Positions 12,077 through 37,516 of a stretch of DNA of 64,000 nucleotides are shown here, one piece after another (position 1 is the first letter of the stretch; the number at the start of each line of letters is the position of its first letter). Where the stretch lies: positions 33,734,602 through 33,798,601 of the forward strand of contig JAUJPP010000003.1 of the NCBI GenBank assembly GCA_030562195.1, given 5' to 3'. Source of the DNA: Nipponacmea schrenckii. Taxonomy: Eukaryota; Mollusca; Gastropoda; Lottiidae. The notes under the pieces are model-generated. The model was not told the origin of the DNA, searched no databases, and saw only the letters and a program-made list of their open reading frames with translations. The position numbers and the translations under genes are program-made.

Positions 12077-12891
12077 CAAGATACAATATTATAAGTAATG
12101 ACAATAATATAAAAATCTCAATATCTACATAAATACATTGGATTAACAGTACATAATATATATCTTGTAATTGGTCCTAATAAATTTTCATATCATATTA
12201 TACACATGTATTACTAGTATGTTTAAAAATGTTAAAACATAACTAAATTGAATTTTAGTACATGTAATTCAAAAGAAATTTTCGGGCTTCAATATATAAA
12301 TTTATTAATTAATTAAACCTCTATTGGAACCCTAGGTAAGGTTCCTGTAATTTGAAAGTAACCACCACATTTGATTACACTATTTTCGATGGTTTATTTT
12401 AGAACAAATGAATTCATACATCTTCTAATTGGGAATTACAAGAACAGAAACGAAGTTAGGAAATGAGAATGGAAAAAAACTCTTTGAATGTTTTTAATAC
12501 ACATGCATCTTTCAAATATCATAAAGAGAAATATATAAATTTATTTATATGAAAAGTGTAAATCACAACCTAACAATTATATTTTTACAATAAGATTCAT
12601 GTTTACATCTCAGAACCAGCTATATTATTCTACCTCTTAGAATGACCAAAAGGTTTAGACTTGGCAAATACTAGTCTTTGTCCAACTCGTGTCAAAACTA
12701 TATGACAGAATCTCTATATAATCCATTAAATTAAGTTATTTACTATTTAGTTTAATGAATATTTCGTGTTTTATAGAGATTCTATTCTTATGTCATTGTA
12801 TTTGGTAAGTACAAATGATGATTATATAGTCTATTTTAGGAGGTAGTATTGCTCTAAGATATTGAATTGATAGACTTTTGGTTTCTGTTAA

Positions 12892-12937
12892 TGTGCAGAA
12901 GAGTAGGACGTAAAACTCCATTCATTTCATTTCATTT
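12892..12937 (+). mobile_element. SINE-like 3' tail (truncated copy)
   Basis: GTGCAGAAGAG-TAGGACGTAAAACTCC followed by ATTTC-type tail repeats matches the end of the longer copy at 55800-55955 almost base for base. A unit ending in a short A/T tail is typical of SINEs. Confidence 0.55.
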
Positions 12938-14130
12938 GGTTTCTGTTTATAGGAAATTACATAATAATTGCGTACTAAAAATAAACTTGAAATATAGTAT
13001 AAACATAACTTTATATACAGGACATTAAAATCAGTGTAAAATGGCACAGTTTTCTAATATATACATTGATGACCCCAGAAACAATAAATCACAATTCTAG
13101 CATCTTCACAATGTCAGGGAATTATGAAATTTGTCTTATACCTTGACTACAATAATCTCCTGTAACATTGAATGCAGTCATTTGATTGGATTGTATGCAA
13201 GCAAATACAACCATTTAAAGCCCTGGACAGAAAGACTAAATATTAACTGGTCATTTAAGATGGACAATAATGAGTATTGAAAAGAAATTAAATTTTTAAA
13301 TATTAAATATGCTGGAATGTCAATCAGTTCAAAACACAGATATTGAAAATAATCGTTAAAAAATTTGATCTTAATCAATTTTCAAAGTTAATATTTCAAA
13401 AATTCATAACATCTGACCACAAATGATATCAAACACTTTGTCTGTCCAGCTGCACATGACTGGCGAATATATCAACTGGGCAATAGAAAACCTTATTTTA
13501 AGTTTGACCAATCAACACAGATGTATTGTATAGAAACAGCAATTATTTGTGACTATTGCCCTTATTAACATCTGCATTAACTACTTATCACCCAACAGTA
13601 CTGTTTCCATGTTCATATAGCCAGTTCTAGGCAGTAGGGTTAAGCAATAGACATAGTTATTAGCAACAAATTACTCATATTCTTTGTCAGGTAACAGCAC
13701 TAATATAAAGCAACTTTCTTCTTCTTATTCTATCTGAAAGATTCAAATATGAAACTTATAATTCAAGAAGCTTGTAACATAATATTATATGTAGTATAGA
13801 CCTTGCATATTAAAATATCAAAAAAGTATGTATATAATATATAATACATGGGTCAGAACAAGTATCAACTAATAAAAAGGATTTGTGATTAGTTCGAACA
13901 ATCATTCCTTAGTCACAGAATGGGGAAAGTTTAAATGACAACTGTTTTCATTTGTTTCATATTCTATGCAGCTTTCAATATATTAATCTTTAAATCTTCA
14001 AATCCTTTAACTACTTTTATATAACCTGATAAATATCCATGACCTTGAATTACACCTATAAAAAATACCAAAAGCTTACAAAAACTTACCACAATTTAAG
14101 GTTTAAAGGTTGGCTGACTGCAGTATGTCT

Positions 14131-26197
<12,067 letters not shown>

Positions 26198-27100
26198 TTT
26201 GATAAATATAAATCATGAATCTCTGTAAAAATTAAGCTACAATTAGAAAATATATAATAATCTTACAATTCTACTCTATATTATGAATTTTCAAACTAAG
26301 CTTTATTTAGCTTATACAGATAAATTGCATTGAGAACGAGATGTCTAGTCATACTGGAAAGTTTGTATTACATCCGCCAGAGATTTACTCCAACATTAAT
26401 CTTAGTATAAATGCAGATTGAGATTTAATTCACCAGAGATTTACTCCAAATTTTCGGGCTTAATAAATGTGGGCCAGCGACAATATAAATTTGGTGTAAG
26501 TAACTTATGCCACGCCAGAGATATCCGGCGTAACATACATGTGATGTACCGGTATGTTTTCCAGTGATGTCTAGCAGTGAAACTTTTCAAAATTTCAAGT
26601 TTCTTTACCGCTAAATTTCTGCCACTTATTTTCTGATGACCCATGTTAGTAACAAAAGTTTGAAATTCAAAATAACTAGCAGACTTAACCTCTTAAGTAG
26701 CCTAGGTAGGCCTAGCGTAAAATAGATCAAAATCAATGTTACATAATGACTTGTTTTGTGTTGCTTGTTGAGTTGAATAGCCCTGTGTCAGTGTTGTGTA
26801 TTTGAAAATAATATAGTCTTCAATAGAAGTATCTAGTGCAGAGAAATAGGACGTTGGGCCTACCTGAAACTTAATTTAAATTACCTGTAGGCCTACTGAC
26901 CCACGGTTGAACTTATAAACGGGTGAAACCACCGTCTCCCAGCTACTGTTCCAGTTTTTATTCCTCGTCTCCAGCTGCTGTTTAGTACAATGACCGATCA
27001 AAAACGACAAAAGTACTTACATGTGTAAACTAATTCACCAATGTCCACTGCTTTTATATAAACATTAAATTCACTGTGACAGTTTCAACTGAAATCAATA
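26198..27100 (-). other. MELK 5' leader and first intron
   Basis: The coding exon carries leader to 26222, where a 3' splice site (ACAG) lies. A consensus donor GTAAGT at 27020-27015 marks the end of an untranslated first exon. An upstream ATG at about 26215-26213 starts a frame that overlaps the MELK start out of phase and could dampen translation. Confidence 0.6.
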
Positions 27101-27405
27101 CAAAGAGTTGTTTTTGTTGACATAAATATACTATGCTAAAGTTTTGAAATTGGCTCGAATTCGTACATGACCAATCAGCGCGGAATATGTTTGACTTCCG
27201 GTATTTTTTGTTTTTTTAATTTTATTTTATTTCACTGTTTCAACAAATATAATTTATCTATGAAAAAGATACTTAAATTCATTTTCGTATATCAAAGCAT
27301 ATACAAAGCATTACTTTTATAAATATTATTTTAAAAACGAATAATTATGTGCGCGACTACTATTTCCCTCAAAATTACTGGATAAACAAGATCAATTATA
27401 AGAAA
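27022..27405. promoter_or_regulatory. Putative bidirectional promoter, MELK / RS-rich protein
   Basis: The MELK first-exon donor (27020) and the ATG of the plus-strand gene (27406) are under 400 bp apart and diverge. Between them lie a CCAAT box (ACCAATCAGCG, 27170-27180), adjoining TTCCGCGC on the minus strand (E2F-like), and ACTTCCGG at 27194-27201 (ETS-type). No TATA box is evident near either gene. ETS plus CCAAT is common in animal bidirectional housekeeping promoters. E2F-like and CCAAT sites would suit MELK's known cell-cycle control, but binding is not shown. Confidence 0.6.
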
Positions 27406-30400
27406 ATGGCTTCCGACGACGAGGTATAATAATTCTTTTCTTTATTTCAAGTCTAATTTGTACGTGGTAATCTCTAAACCTCTAATAAAAACTTTAATTT
27501 AAGATTTCTCTTACAATACTTCATATTTTATATGTTAAGTTACCTAAAGTCTGCTAATAGTCCCTAGATTTTGCTAAGAGAATGTGTGAAACAGGAAGTA
27601 GTCCACCGTCCAATAATCAATATACCTGACTATTTAAATTACTGGTATTTCTCTATTCTTGTTGACATAACTGGACTGTTTTGCTATATGACAAGTTAAT
27701 ATTAGCCGAGTATGTCTACTGATGTTTTTGATTAGAAGGCTAAATTAATCATAACTTGATTGTTTCTTCGAATATTAACCACTAAAGTAAACCCCTCAAT
27801 CCTCATTCATAATCATGTCAATCTCATAAACCTTGTATTTTAGTTTGTTCTGTGACCTAGGTCAGTGCTTTCATTGAGACAAGTCTCAATACACCCTAAC
27901 AATAACTAATCTTAGAGATTTACAAGTCCCAAGAATTAGTTATAATTCTAATAAATTGATATTTTCAGGATGAAGAATTAAAGGCTTTAAGATTAGCTGT
28001 TTTATTGTCTATGAAAAAGGTGAGTGTTAAGAAATGAAATTTTATCAATTTGAAATCTCTATGTGGCCAGTTTGGAGGGGATTTTGGTTAAGAGAAAAAA
28101 TAGGCTTCTCAAATAGAGTTGCATCCTAATTATTTTTAGGTCCACATATGGTGCAATTTAAAGAATACCAGTTAAAACGGTAACATGTCAAAACGGTAAC
28201 AAATTTTATTAGTCAAAACTGTAACAACTCCACCAAAACGGTAACGGAAATTTGGTTAAAACGGTAACAACTCCGCTACAACGGTAACAGCTATTTTTGG
28301 TTAAAACGGTAACGAAATAAATCCTATAATTAATGTGATCTTTATTAATCAAGATAGTATTAACTTAAAATCAGTGATTGAAAAGAACTCAAACAATCTT
28401 TGCCAATTGATCAAAGTAATATACGGTATACCAACATAATAAGCTAACAGATTTCCTGACAACTATCATTATTAGTAATCACGATCATAATTAAAACGCG
28501 ATACATAATATTTTCTAATTAATGACATAAACAGAAATAAAGTACTTGTCCGATGCCCGACTTATGAAATTTTGTTCGTCAGCACTTTTTATGAATAATG
28601 TTGCACTTGTTTGACTGTCTTGTTGGGATTTGAGGCGCGTTCGATGCCCTCTTTTAGTCGTTTGCCATTGAAATAATAGTGGAGGTGTCGCCCAGGAGCA
28701 AAAATCGAACGCAACCACCTCACAGATACTCGTAATGCACTGCTCACGTGATGTCTTTGAACACTTCTGACAGTTCAGAAATTACTTACCCAACTTTTTT
28801 GTACAGATTACAAAGAGCCCATACATTAAAGAAATACATAAATAGTTTACATGCAGGCCTCAGTACGATAGAGACAATATCTTAGAATAAACGGTTTTAG
28901 CACTAAAAATTAAGGTGTGTCTATTTTGTCAACTTATTCTTCGTCGGGCGAGGTGCGTACATAGTATTAGTAGACCTCTGCATACATTTTCACAATCCAT
29001 TGTTATTTTTACTACTACAAAATGTTTATATTAAAGAAATGTACAAAATAAATTATTTTTATTCACCAAAATATCTGTTACCGTTTTGGTGGAGTTGTTA
29101 CCGTTTTAATCGAAAATTTTTGTTACCGTTTTGGTGGAGTTGTTACCGTTTTAACTAATAAAATTTGTTACCGTTTTGACATGTTACCGTTTTAACTGGA
29201 TACCAATTTAAAGTCATTTAGATACAAAACAGGAAATCAGTTTGATTGGATAAGTGATAAATCGTTTTGTTTGATAATAAGTCAAGTTTAATGTCTCAAT
29301 ATGATTAACAGATTACTGATTAGTGATAGGACTGAAAAGAAACCAGTCATTATTCAACAGAAGGCACTGGTAGGCCTACAGGTTTAAAGTTATGTCTAAA
29401 AATTATTCATGTTAATATTAAATCAAAGAAGCAAATCATAATATGGTTATTAATTATACTTGGTCCTAAATTGAAAATACATTAACTAAACAGGTTAATA
29501 TAGCCTTTAATAAAAATTTTGAAAAAGCTTAATTGGTTTAGATTGGTTTATTAACTATAAATTAGACAATTTGGGAACTGATTCTGATGCCAAATTTTAG
29601 TTGAGAGTAGGGGTGGTGGTTTATGGTGGTTATTAATGTAGGTTGGTTTCAATGGAGTTCTTGTTTACAGAGAATATATTTTCTAGAGGTTTTACACTTT
29701 TCTATCATAGACTAATTACAATGGAAAGGTAAATTATAGAATTTAAGACATTTAGAATATTGTAATGAAACAAACAAAGAATTAGTAATTTTGAACCATA
29801 ATTTAAAAAAAAAAAATTAGGCTTCAAAGGCATTTACTTTTAAAAATAAACATAAAATGTTAAATTCTCAAACTTGATATAGAAATGTATTATTAATCAA
29901 TTAATTACTGACAAATTACTGTTATTGAAAAAAACGGTGAAGTTTTAAGTTAATTTTCAAAAACCGACTATGTTCACTAAGAATTCACTTACTATATCTT
30001 GTATCTTATATTATTTTGAAATGATACAAAAAGTTTAATATACATGTATATAAATATTTATGATATTTAAACAAACTTCAATTTACTTTACAGAAAGTTG
30101 ATAAGGAACAGTCTCCACCTAAGAAGTCCAATTCTTCAGATCTGGAAGCATTAAGACATGCTGCACTTGCCAACATTGAAAGTGCTGGTGTGAAGGTAAA
30201 CTACATTTTATTTGACCATTAAAAAAATTCTAGATTTCTAGATTCACACTTCCAATTGACTCCTATTGATAAAAACTTAAAGCATAATCCTGTTATTGGT
30301 ACCAGAGTTCATGACTTCAATTATTGGAACAGTCCCAACTTCATATTCATTCCCCAGAAACATTAATACTGGTACTGTATTAAAAGCGTATTTTAGCTGA

Positions 30401-33400
30401 ACAGTTTAAAAGTTTAATGTTATTTTGCCATGTATTCTTTAGGCAACACTATGTATTGTAATGCACATCTACAATTAGTTCTCTTCATGATGCTGCAATA
30501 TCTTAGGTCAAATTTCAACAATGTCTTTAGAAATTAAAATTACATTTCATTTAAATAAAAAAAAAAAGTTGAATTTCCTTTGTAGATTTGTCACTTTTGT
30601 TGTAATTTATGCACAAGATATGCAAATAAAGACAAAGGTCACGTGTAGAATACAACCTTCAAAATAGATTATCAATGTCTTATACAATTTAATCTTCTTA
30701 TTATCAAAATATGTAGCTTTAACAATGGTGTAATTTTAGATTCTTTATAAAAAATTAAACCACATCACACATCTTTACAATATATAGTTTGTTGTTTCCT
30801 TTTTCAAAAAGCATTCATTATGCATTTATTTCCTAAAATCTTATACATGTAAAGCCCAATTTAGGAAAGACAGTTACTTTTGTTTCTATAGGATAATAGT
30901 GTGAAAATTTAAAGAAAGTGTAGTAAAATTATGAATTAAACAAATTTTCAATGTTTTTTTTTAAATATTTTATTTGTATAAGGGACACTGATGTCATCAA
31001 ATTTTCTAATTTTCAGTCAGACATCTGTTGTGGTTCTTGCTATTCCAGTTAAACTGTATGTTTATGACGTCACTATCGTTAAATATCAATACCAGCTATG
31101 TGACTTTGTAAAATGCTTACTTTCAGTATAATTGCTACAGCCATAGACATCTCACTGAAAACTTGAATGGTGCAAATTGATCATATCAATGTCTCCAATA
31201 CATAAAACATTTAGAAAAATTTTTTGAAATCACCTTTGTAATATTATTTTATAACAGAACCATTCAGAGTTTCTTACTTTATTATCATGGGTCAATTAGT
31301 GTATTCAACATATGATTGTCAGTAGACCAATTATTTCTACTCAGGTGATTCTGTAGGAGACAAATTGATCATTGTCCAATATGTTACCCAACTGAAGTTC
31401 ATTTAATACTGCAAGGTATCACCTTTTAATAATATAAACATGCATTTAGTTAGCAAGAGTTATTTTCCTTGAGTAAAATTTCATTTAATTGCATTTTTTT
31501 TCAGCCAATTGTTCCACAACCTATTCCCACTTCCAACTCACCTCTTTATAAAAGTCAGTCCTTTCCTAAAGTGGTACATAACAACTTTAAAAATGCAGCA
31601 CCAGGTCAACCAAGAAGTAGGCCAAGAGCCAGTAATCTAATAGTCATCAATCCTGAACCTGAAGATGTACCCCAGAAACCTGTTATTAGTGAGAAGAAGT
31701 CTGTTGATAAACCAGTATTATTACGTCCCCAAGATAAATGGTGCTCACCAACTACAGGGAATACTGTCTCTCAAGTTGTTGAAGAATCAAAGCCTAAAGG
31801 TAATTTTCAGTCAAAACTCTTCTGCCTCTTTTTGTCCATGGACGACGCTTATAAATTGTTTCAATGTATATCATTCAATTTACTTAACAACATCTGAAAC
31901 AACTAAAATTGCAGCCGAAGATATTTTTGGTTCAATTAGACTTAAAGGGATAATAGGTCTTAAGGCTAATATTTGAGTTTGATATTGACTTTTGGTTAAA
32001 TAAGTATTCATACCACACTTTATCAATTTTCAAAAATGCTAAAACAGGTAAAAATACATCTCATCGATGCGTTAGCTCGCCATGTCAATCATTTTCCGGT
32101 GTATACAAAACAATTATTCCCAATGATTAATATTCCTATAATCCTTCAGTGTTGGATTATTCATTCAAAATCATATTTATTGCCTTTTTTTGGTTTTCTG
32201 TGAGGTCAATTCAAGAGTCGAGTTCAATGATGCAGGAAAACCCATTGTTAGAGTTACTTCCCTTTAAAATTACAACCAATTTGAAAATCGCTTTATGGAT
32301 TTATTAAGCATTTTTTAATTAAATACTTTACCTTGTGGATTAATCGAATTTTAGAGAGATTTTGATGTATTGTTATGACACCATGTAATTCAACTAATTG
32401 ATATATACTATTATTGGCCAAGTTTGAGTAAATTAAAATTAAGACCAATTATCCCTTTAAGTTTGCTCTGCCTCATGTTCCCCAAACTAATATGTTGTGT
32501 AGTCTGACCTTTTAATCTTATGGATTGGATGTTATTGAGCCACTGATTGATTATAAGTTGTTTACATAAAATATGTCTTGAAGTTCAAACATTGAATTTT
32601 TGTAATTTTTGCATATTTCAGTTCCTAGTAAGTTTTCGCGGTATGACTCTAGTGATAGTGACAGTAGTGATGTCTCTAGTAGTGATAGCGAGTCTGAAGA
32701 TGAGAAGCCAGTGCCATCACCCAAACAAAATAGTGACTCAGAGGATGAAAAACCTGCATCAACTAAGTCTAAAAGTGATTCTGAATCAGACAAAAAAGGA
32801 TCACCATCTAACTCAAGTTCTGACTCAGATAGTGATGACATTGAAAAACAAATTGACAATATTTTAAACAGTCCAGAAATTAAAGACAAAAAGACAGATA
32901 GTGGTGATAAAACTTGTGAAAAAGTGCTAAAAACAAAAACACCAGAAAAACTTGTGACTAAAATCATAGACAAGTCCATCCCAACTGTTTCAAAAACTGA
33001 AGTTCACAAGACTGAGGTTAAGTCTATTCCTACATTGATAGGAGGTTCCAAAAGTGGTGTAAAGAAAAAAGTAAGCAATGCCTGGTCAGACAGTGATAGT
33101 GATTCTGGAATACCATCTGGTAAGGGGAGACAGAAATTAAAAAAGGATAAATCATGGTCTGATCAGGGAAGTAGTGATGAGGAGAACAAGCCAGTGAAAA
33201 ATGCTAATGTTTCCAAAACCCTGGTGCCTCCAAGTGTTGAACCAATGCCGCAAAAAACTAAAGCTGAAATTGAGAAAGAAAAGGAAGACCGTAGACGTAT
33301 GATTGAAAATGATCTCCAAAAAACTTTAAAAGCTCTGCAGTCAATCAAAGAAAAAAGAAGAAAACAAGAAGCTACTCAAAAAGGTTCTAAAGGTAACAAG

Positions 33401-35877
33401 TCTCCTGACTCTAAACACAAAAGGCGCTCAAGTTCAATATCTCCTAGAAGAAGGTCAATCAGTCCTAGAAGGAGAAGCCCATATGAGCGTAGAAGATCCT
33501 CTAGTCGTTCCCCCAGAAGAAGGAGATCTTTTAGTCCTAACCGAAGAAGATCTAGAAGTTTCAGCAGATCATTGAGTAGATCACCATCTGGTAAAAGAAG
33601 AAGTTCCTCTCCAGGCTTAAAGAAAAGGAGATTGCCAGAACCAAGAAGATCGCCTGATCCGAGACGAAAGAAAAGGTCACCATTAGCATTCAAAGGAGCA
33701 TATCATAGCAGATCACCTCAGTCAAAACGATCACCTAAAAACAAATTGTCTGCTAAGACCTCACCAGATTCACATAAAGAAAAACATGTTCTTACTAGTG
33801 AAGAAAGGAGGAAAATTGAAGCAAGGCGTAAAAAATTTGAAAGTAGTGCCATTGAAGTGAAAAAGACCATATCATTAAAAAACATTGTTCGAAAATCTAA
33901 CTCGAGAGAAGGTTCACCTACTCCTAAAATCAATAGTCCAAAGGAAAGAGCTAAAAAATCACTTGATCCATCAGAAGAATCTGCTTCCAAAAAGCATTTG
34001 ACTGAGGCAGCAAGTAAGATATCCAATTCTGAATCCAGACGTAAATCAAAAGAATTAAAAGAAAATAATGGCAATGAAGATAGCGATGCCTCAAAGGGAT
34101 CTGTATCTTCACTTAGTGATAGCGATAGTGACAAGGAAGAGTCCAGATCATGGCGTAAGGAACAAAACAACACTAAACATCTTAACAAAAGAAAGCTGTC
34201 TGATGTGAGAGATCGTCTTGTCAGACCAGGTTTTGATCGACATAAGAATGATAGACCAAGATTTGAAAGATCAGAGAGGAATCGACAAGGATTTGAGAAA
34301 TCTCAAAGAGATAGACAAGGATTCGAGAAGTCCAAAAGAGATCAACAAGGATTTGACAGATATAAAGTAGACCAACAAGGATTTGACAGATCTAAAGGAA
34401 ATCAACAGGGAATTGACAGACCTAAAGGATTTGATAGATCAAGAGTTGGATTGGATAGACCGAAAACAAAAAATAGGTCTCGATCACCCCCTACAAGAGC
34501 TCAAAAGGACAAGGAAGCCATTAAAATTGAACCAGGAAATGTAACAAAGTCTGTTACAAATGACATTGAAGCCAATGTGTTGCCAAAGAAAATATACAGA
34601 ACTGATTCTCATGTGTTTTCAGACAATGTAGATAGAGGCTTTGATGCTTCCAATTATCGAAAGACTAAAATTGATTCTGGTGTAGCTTCTGGGGGGTCAG
34701 ACTCTGATGGCAATGCTAAAGACAAGAAATTAATCAGTGTTGTGTTGCCATCAGATTCTAAGCAAAATAGTCCTGCTCCAATCATTACTAGTCCAATCAG
34801 AAGGGTAGAATGCTCTGAAACAGTACCAGGGAAATCACATCGAAAACATCACAAGCATCGCTCAGAACGACACAAAAGCAAGCGAGTTGTTATTACTGAT
34901 ATGGATGATATGCCAAGAAAAAAGAAAATGAAAACTGAACGTGTAGGAGATGCTAGAGACCTACTAGAAGCCATTAAAAGTGATAATTCCAGAAGAGCGG
35001 TGATTCGTAAAGATGGTATTAGTGTAACCCTAGAAGATCAGGAACCTGATTCACCGAGAAAACCATCTGTTCACGAACGTCTGGGTAGAAAAGTTCCTAG
35101 TCTTATGTCCATCAAAACTGAAGAACTTAGACAATGTAGATCACCTGAACCAGAGCCTAAAGTTTTGAAGCTGTCTACAAAAGAATCCAAAAGATCCAAA
35201 GAGAAGTCTTCCCGTAAATTGGAAAAACGAGACAGTTTTGAGAAGAAGTCGAAGAAGAAAAGATCCATAATTCATTATGATTCTCCAGATGAAGGTATGA
35301 ATGTTAACTTTATAGATCTTCACAGGAAAGTCTTTTATTGGTCAATGATTAGGATTTCAACTTTGCTTACTAACCTGAAAGTCTTGGATTTGATTTTAAT
35401 GGAACACCAAGTTATATAGAACTTCTGGTCTCTTAAGGAATTTCGAGTGAGGATTGGTTGGGACCTTTTCTGATAACTAAGATTAGCTGATTGAGATGAC
35501 AGTCTGTTTGGTTAATACCTTTTTTCGAACCACAGTGGCTCTAATGAGTTCTGACACTCTCTTGCAAACCTCAAAGTCTAGCTGTCCTGGCAAGAGTTCC
35601 CTCATTCCACACTGCATGATATTGCCTCAATATTAACTCAGAATAAGTGCAGAAAAGAAAAGTCCTCTCATTTTTGTACTAAGCTGAAAGGCTTTGTTTA
35701 TATAATGCCAGGGTTTTATTTTTAGAGAACTAGGATATAGAACTTAGTCCCACTTTTATCATTTCAGATGAAAATAATGACAACTTAGAGAAACGTATCC
35801 AGATTATTAAGGAGAAGAATGCTGCTATATTAAAACGACAAGCTGAGATTCAGAAGGATAAGGAAATATTTGGTTGA
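27406..35877 (+). CDS. Acidic/RS-rich nuclear protein, 1,082 residues, family not recognised
   Basis: Six exons, all GT-AG and in phase: 27406-27423, 27969-28019, 30094-30195, 31505-31799, 32622-35294, 35768-35877. The start MASDDE is supported by the short first exon and the promoter. Residues 1-57 hold two related helices (EELKALRLAVLLSMKKK and DLEALRHAALANIESAG). From about 160 there are Ser/Asp/Glu tracts with WSDSDSDS and WSDQGSSDE. Residues about 420-520 form an RS domain (SPRRRS and RRRSFS units). Residues about 690-770 hold roughly ten-residue repeats of the QGFDRSK type. Near the C terminus are a basic HKHRSERHKSKR stretch, a SVHERLGRK motif and a final helix (RIQIIKEKNAAILKRQAEI). 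RS domains point to splicing or nuclear speckles. The last helix looks like the N-terminal helix of CCDC9, but I do not claim orthology. It diverges from MELK. Confidence 0.85.
28164..29203. mobile_element. 1.04-kb foldback element with AAAACGGTAAC subterminal arrays
   Basis: Both ends carry arrays of AAAACGGTAAC in opposite orientation. The first 45 or so bases inside CAGTTAAAACGGTAACATG are perfectly inverted at the right end. The 10 bases CAATTTAAAG flank both sides (28154-28163 and 29204-29213), a 9-10 bp target duplication as in Mutator-like elements. The interior has no recognisable transposase. It lies in intron 2 of the RS-rich gene. Confidence 0.88.
31946..32456. mobile_element. 511-bp non-autonomous element with TTAA target duplication
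   Basis: The left end AGGGATAATAGGTCTTAA matches the complement of the right end at 17 of 18 positions. TTAA flanks both sides (31942-31945 and 32457-32460). Same family as the elements in the MELK introns; located in intron 4 of the RS-rich gene. Confidence 0.87.
35460..35690 (+). mobile_element. SINE-like repeat copy, diverged
   Basis: The segment TGGCAAGAGTTCCCTCATTC-CACACTGC and the later AAGTGCAGAAAAGAAAAG-TCC align with the copy at 55800-55955. It sits in the last intron of the RS-rich gene. Confidence 0.45.
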
Positions 35878-36340
35878 ATGGATGTTTTTTATTTCATTTC
35901 AGGTTCTGTTTATGGTTGGTGTTGAGAAGACCAAGAAGTGCTCAATGCTGTTTTTAGTGATTCTTATATTGAATTGATTTTGCAAATTGATTTGCATCAT
36001 TGTTCTAGTGATATAGTGATTTGAAAATTTGAAAACAGTGCTATAATTATGTTTTTTTGGTTATCTTGCCTATTTAGATTGGACATTTTTTCCTGTTCCA
36101 ATTGGACTGAATTGGATTTTTGACTTTATATTTTCTAAATTGAAATTTTAATTCCAATAAGATTATATCAGGGATAAAATTTAGAGTTTTGTTTTACATA
36201 AATTGAAAAAATTCATATCCTACAAATGTCGAGTCATGGTGCTCATTTAACTGATTTTGTAGATAAAATTTGTCATATGTCAATAATTTTCATAGTATTC
36301 ATTTGATGTAAATATTCTTGTAATAAGATGCTCTATATGT

Positions 36341-36346
36341 AATAAA
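36341..36346 (+). promoter_or_regulatory. Candidate polyadenylation signal of the RS-rich gene
   Basis: AATAAA about 465 bases after the stop codon, in T-rich context. Confidence 0.45.
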
Positions 36347-37330
36347 ATAGTGAAGCTATTAATGTAATAATTTTCAAATAAGTGCAATAATAATTGTTAT
36401 GAAGAAATTTTCTAAGGGACTAAATAATTTGCTGACACTTTTGGTCAAAATTCTTATGTCTTAGTACTAAATTTCTTTCAACTGTTCAAGCAAGTATTAA
36501 GACATCTATTTTTGAAGCTCAGAGAAATAGACTTTAGTAGGTGGTAGTTGTAGAAAATCCTTTGTATCCCCTGGTAGGTCCATTTCTCTGAGGTTAAAGT
36601 ATGGATAAAGAGTGGTTTCTTATATTGATTTTGCATAAGTTTCCATGATTTTCAGATCTAAATCTACTCTGCATTCAGTTGAATTGATTTTATAGGCATG
36701 TCTTGGTTGACCTTAAGCTTCACTGAACGCAGGGTGAAATTATAATCTGATGGTAACTTAGCTGCTTTCTATCATGAAGAAAATTTTGATCAATTGTGCT
36801 AATCCAATGATTATGGAACAGTATATTCCAAGTTCATTAATGTCAAAGACAGTGTTACTTTTAGTCCTGTTTTATATGGCCATTTATTGATTTGGTTGAT
36901 TTTTTGTGCAATATTGAATTTCTGTTTTATTCCAGCTCATCCTTCAGGTAAGGTGTTGTTTTTCTTTTGTGCTTGTTTACCAAAGATATTAATGATCCTA
37001 ATCTAATTAGTTGTTATTTTAAACTTTATTAAGTTTTCAATGATCTTTCCTATTGGAATTGTATACTCGTTATTCCTGCCATATATTTATTAGCCTGTGA
37101 TATTGTTGATATATTTTTGATACTGGTATAATTTTTTATAATTGCTATATTTGCATGGTATTGTACTTATGAATGACATGTATGATTGATATGTATGAAT
37201 GAGAGCATTGTGATTTATGAAAGGTGCTGCAAGATTTTGATATGTAACCCTTGATAATATAAGTCGATTTGTAATAACTGATATATTTGTAACTAATGCT
37301 TTTATGAAGCAAAAATTATGGGTATCTTAT

Positions 37331-37516
37331 GCAATAATAATAACTAAGTTTATGGAATAACAATTACTGAGTTTATTTATTCTGCGAAAATTTCAACAAG
37401 TGCTCTCTTGTCTTTTTCAAGCAGGAAGATGTTAACAACAAGAGAACACTTGTTGAAACGTTGCAGAATAAATAAACTCAGTAATTGTTATACAATAACC
37501 CTTAGTTATTATTGTA
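37331..37516. repeat. Long palindrome (about 80-bp arms)
   Basis: Arms 37331-37410 and 37437-37516 are inverted copies with few mismatches around a 26-base spacer. A transcript across it would fold into a long hairpin. Probably a MITE, but I see no clear target duplication. Confidence 0.9.

Noticed and set aside
32551..34188. Long minus-strand open frames opposite the RS-rich exon (32551-32979, 33376-33693, 33718-34188)
   Set aside because: They are antisense by-products of the Ser/Arg/Asp-rich codons of the real exon and lack splice or promoter context.
35295..35419. Extension of the RS-rich exon to a stop at 35419
   Set aside because: A consensus donor at 35295 and an in-phase terminal exon at 35768 explain the structure; the extension is intron read-through.
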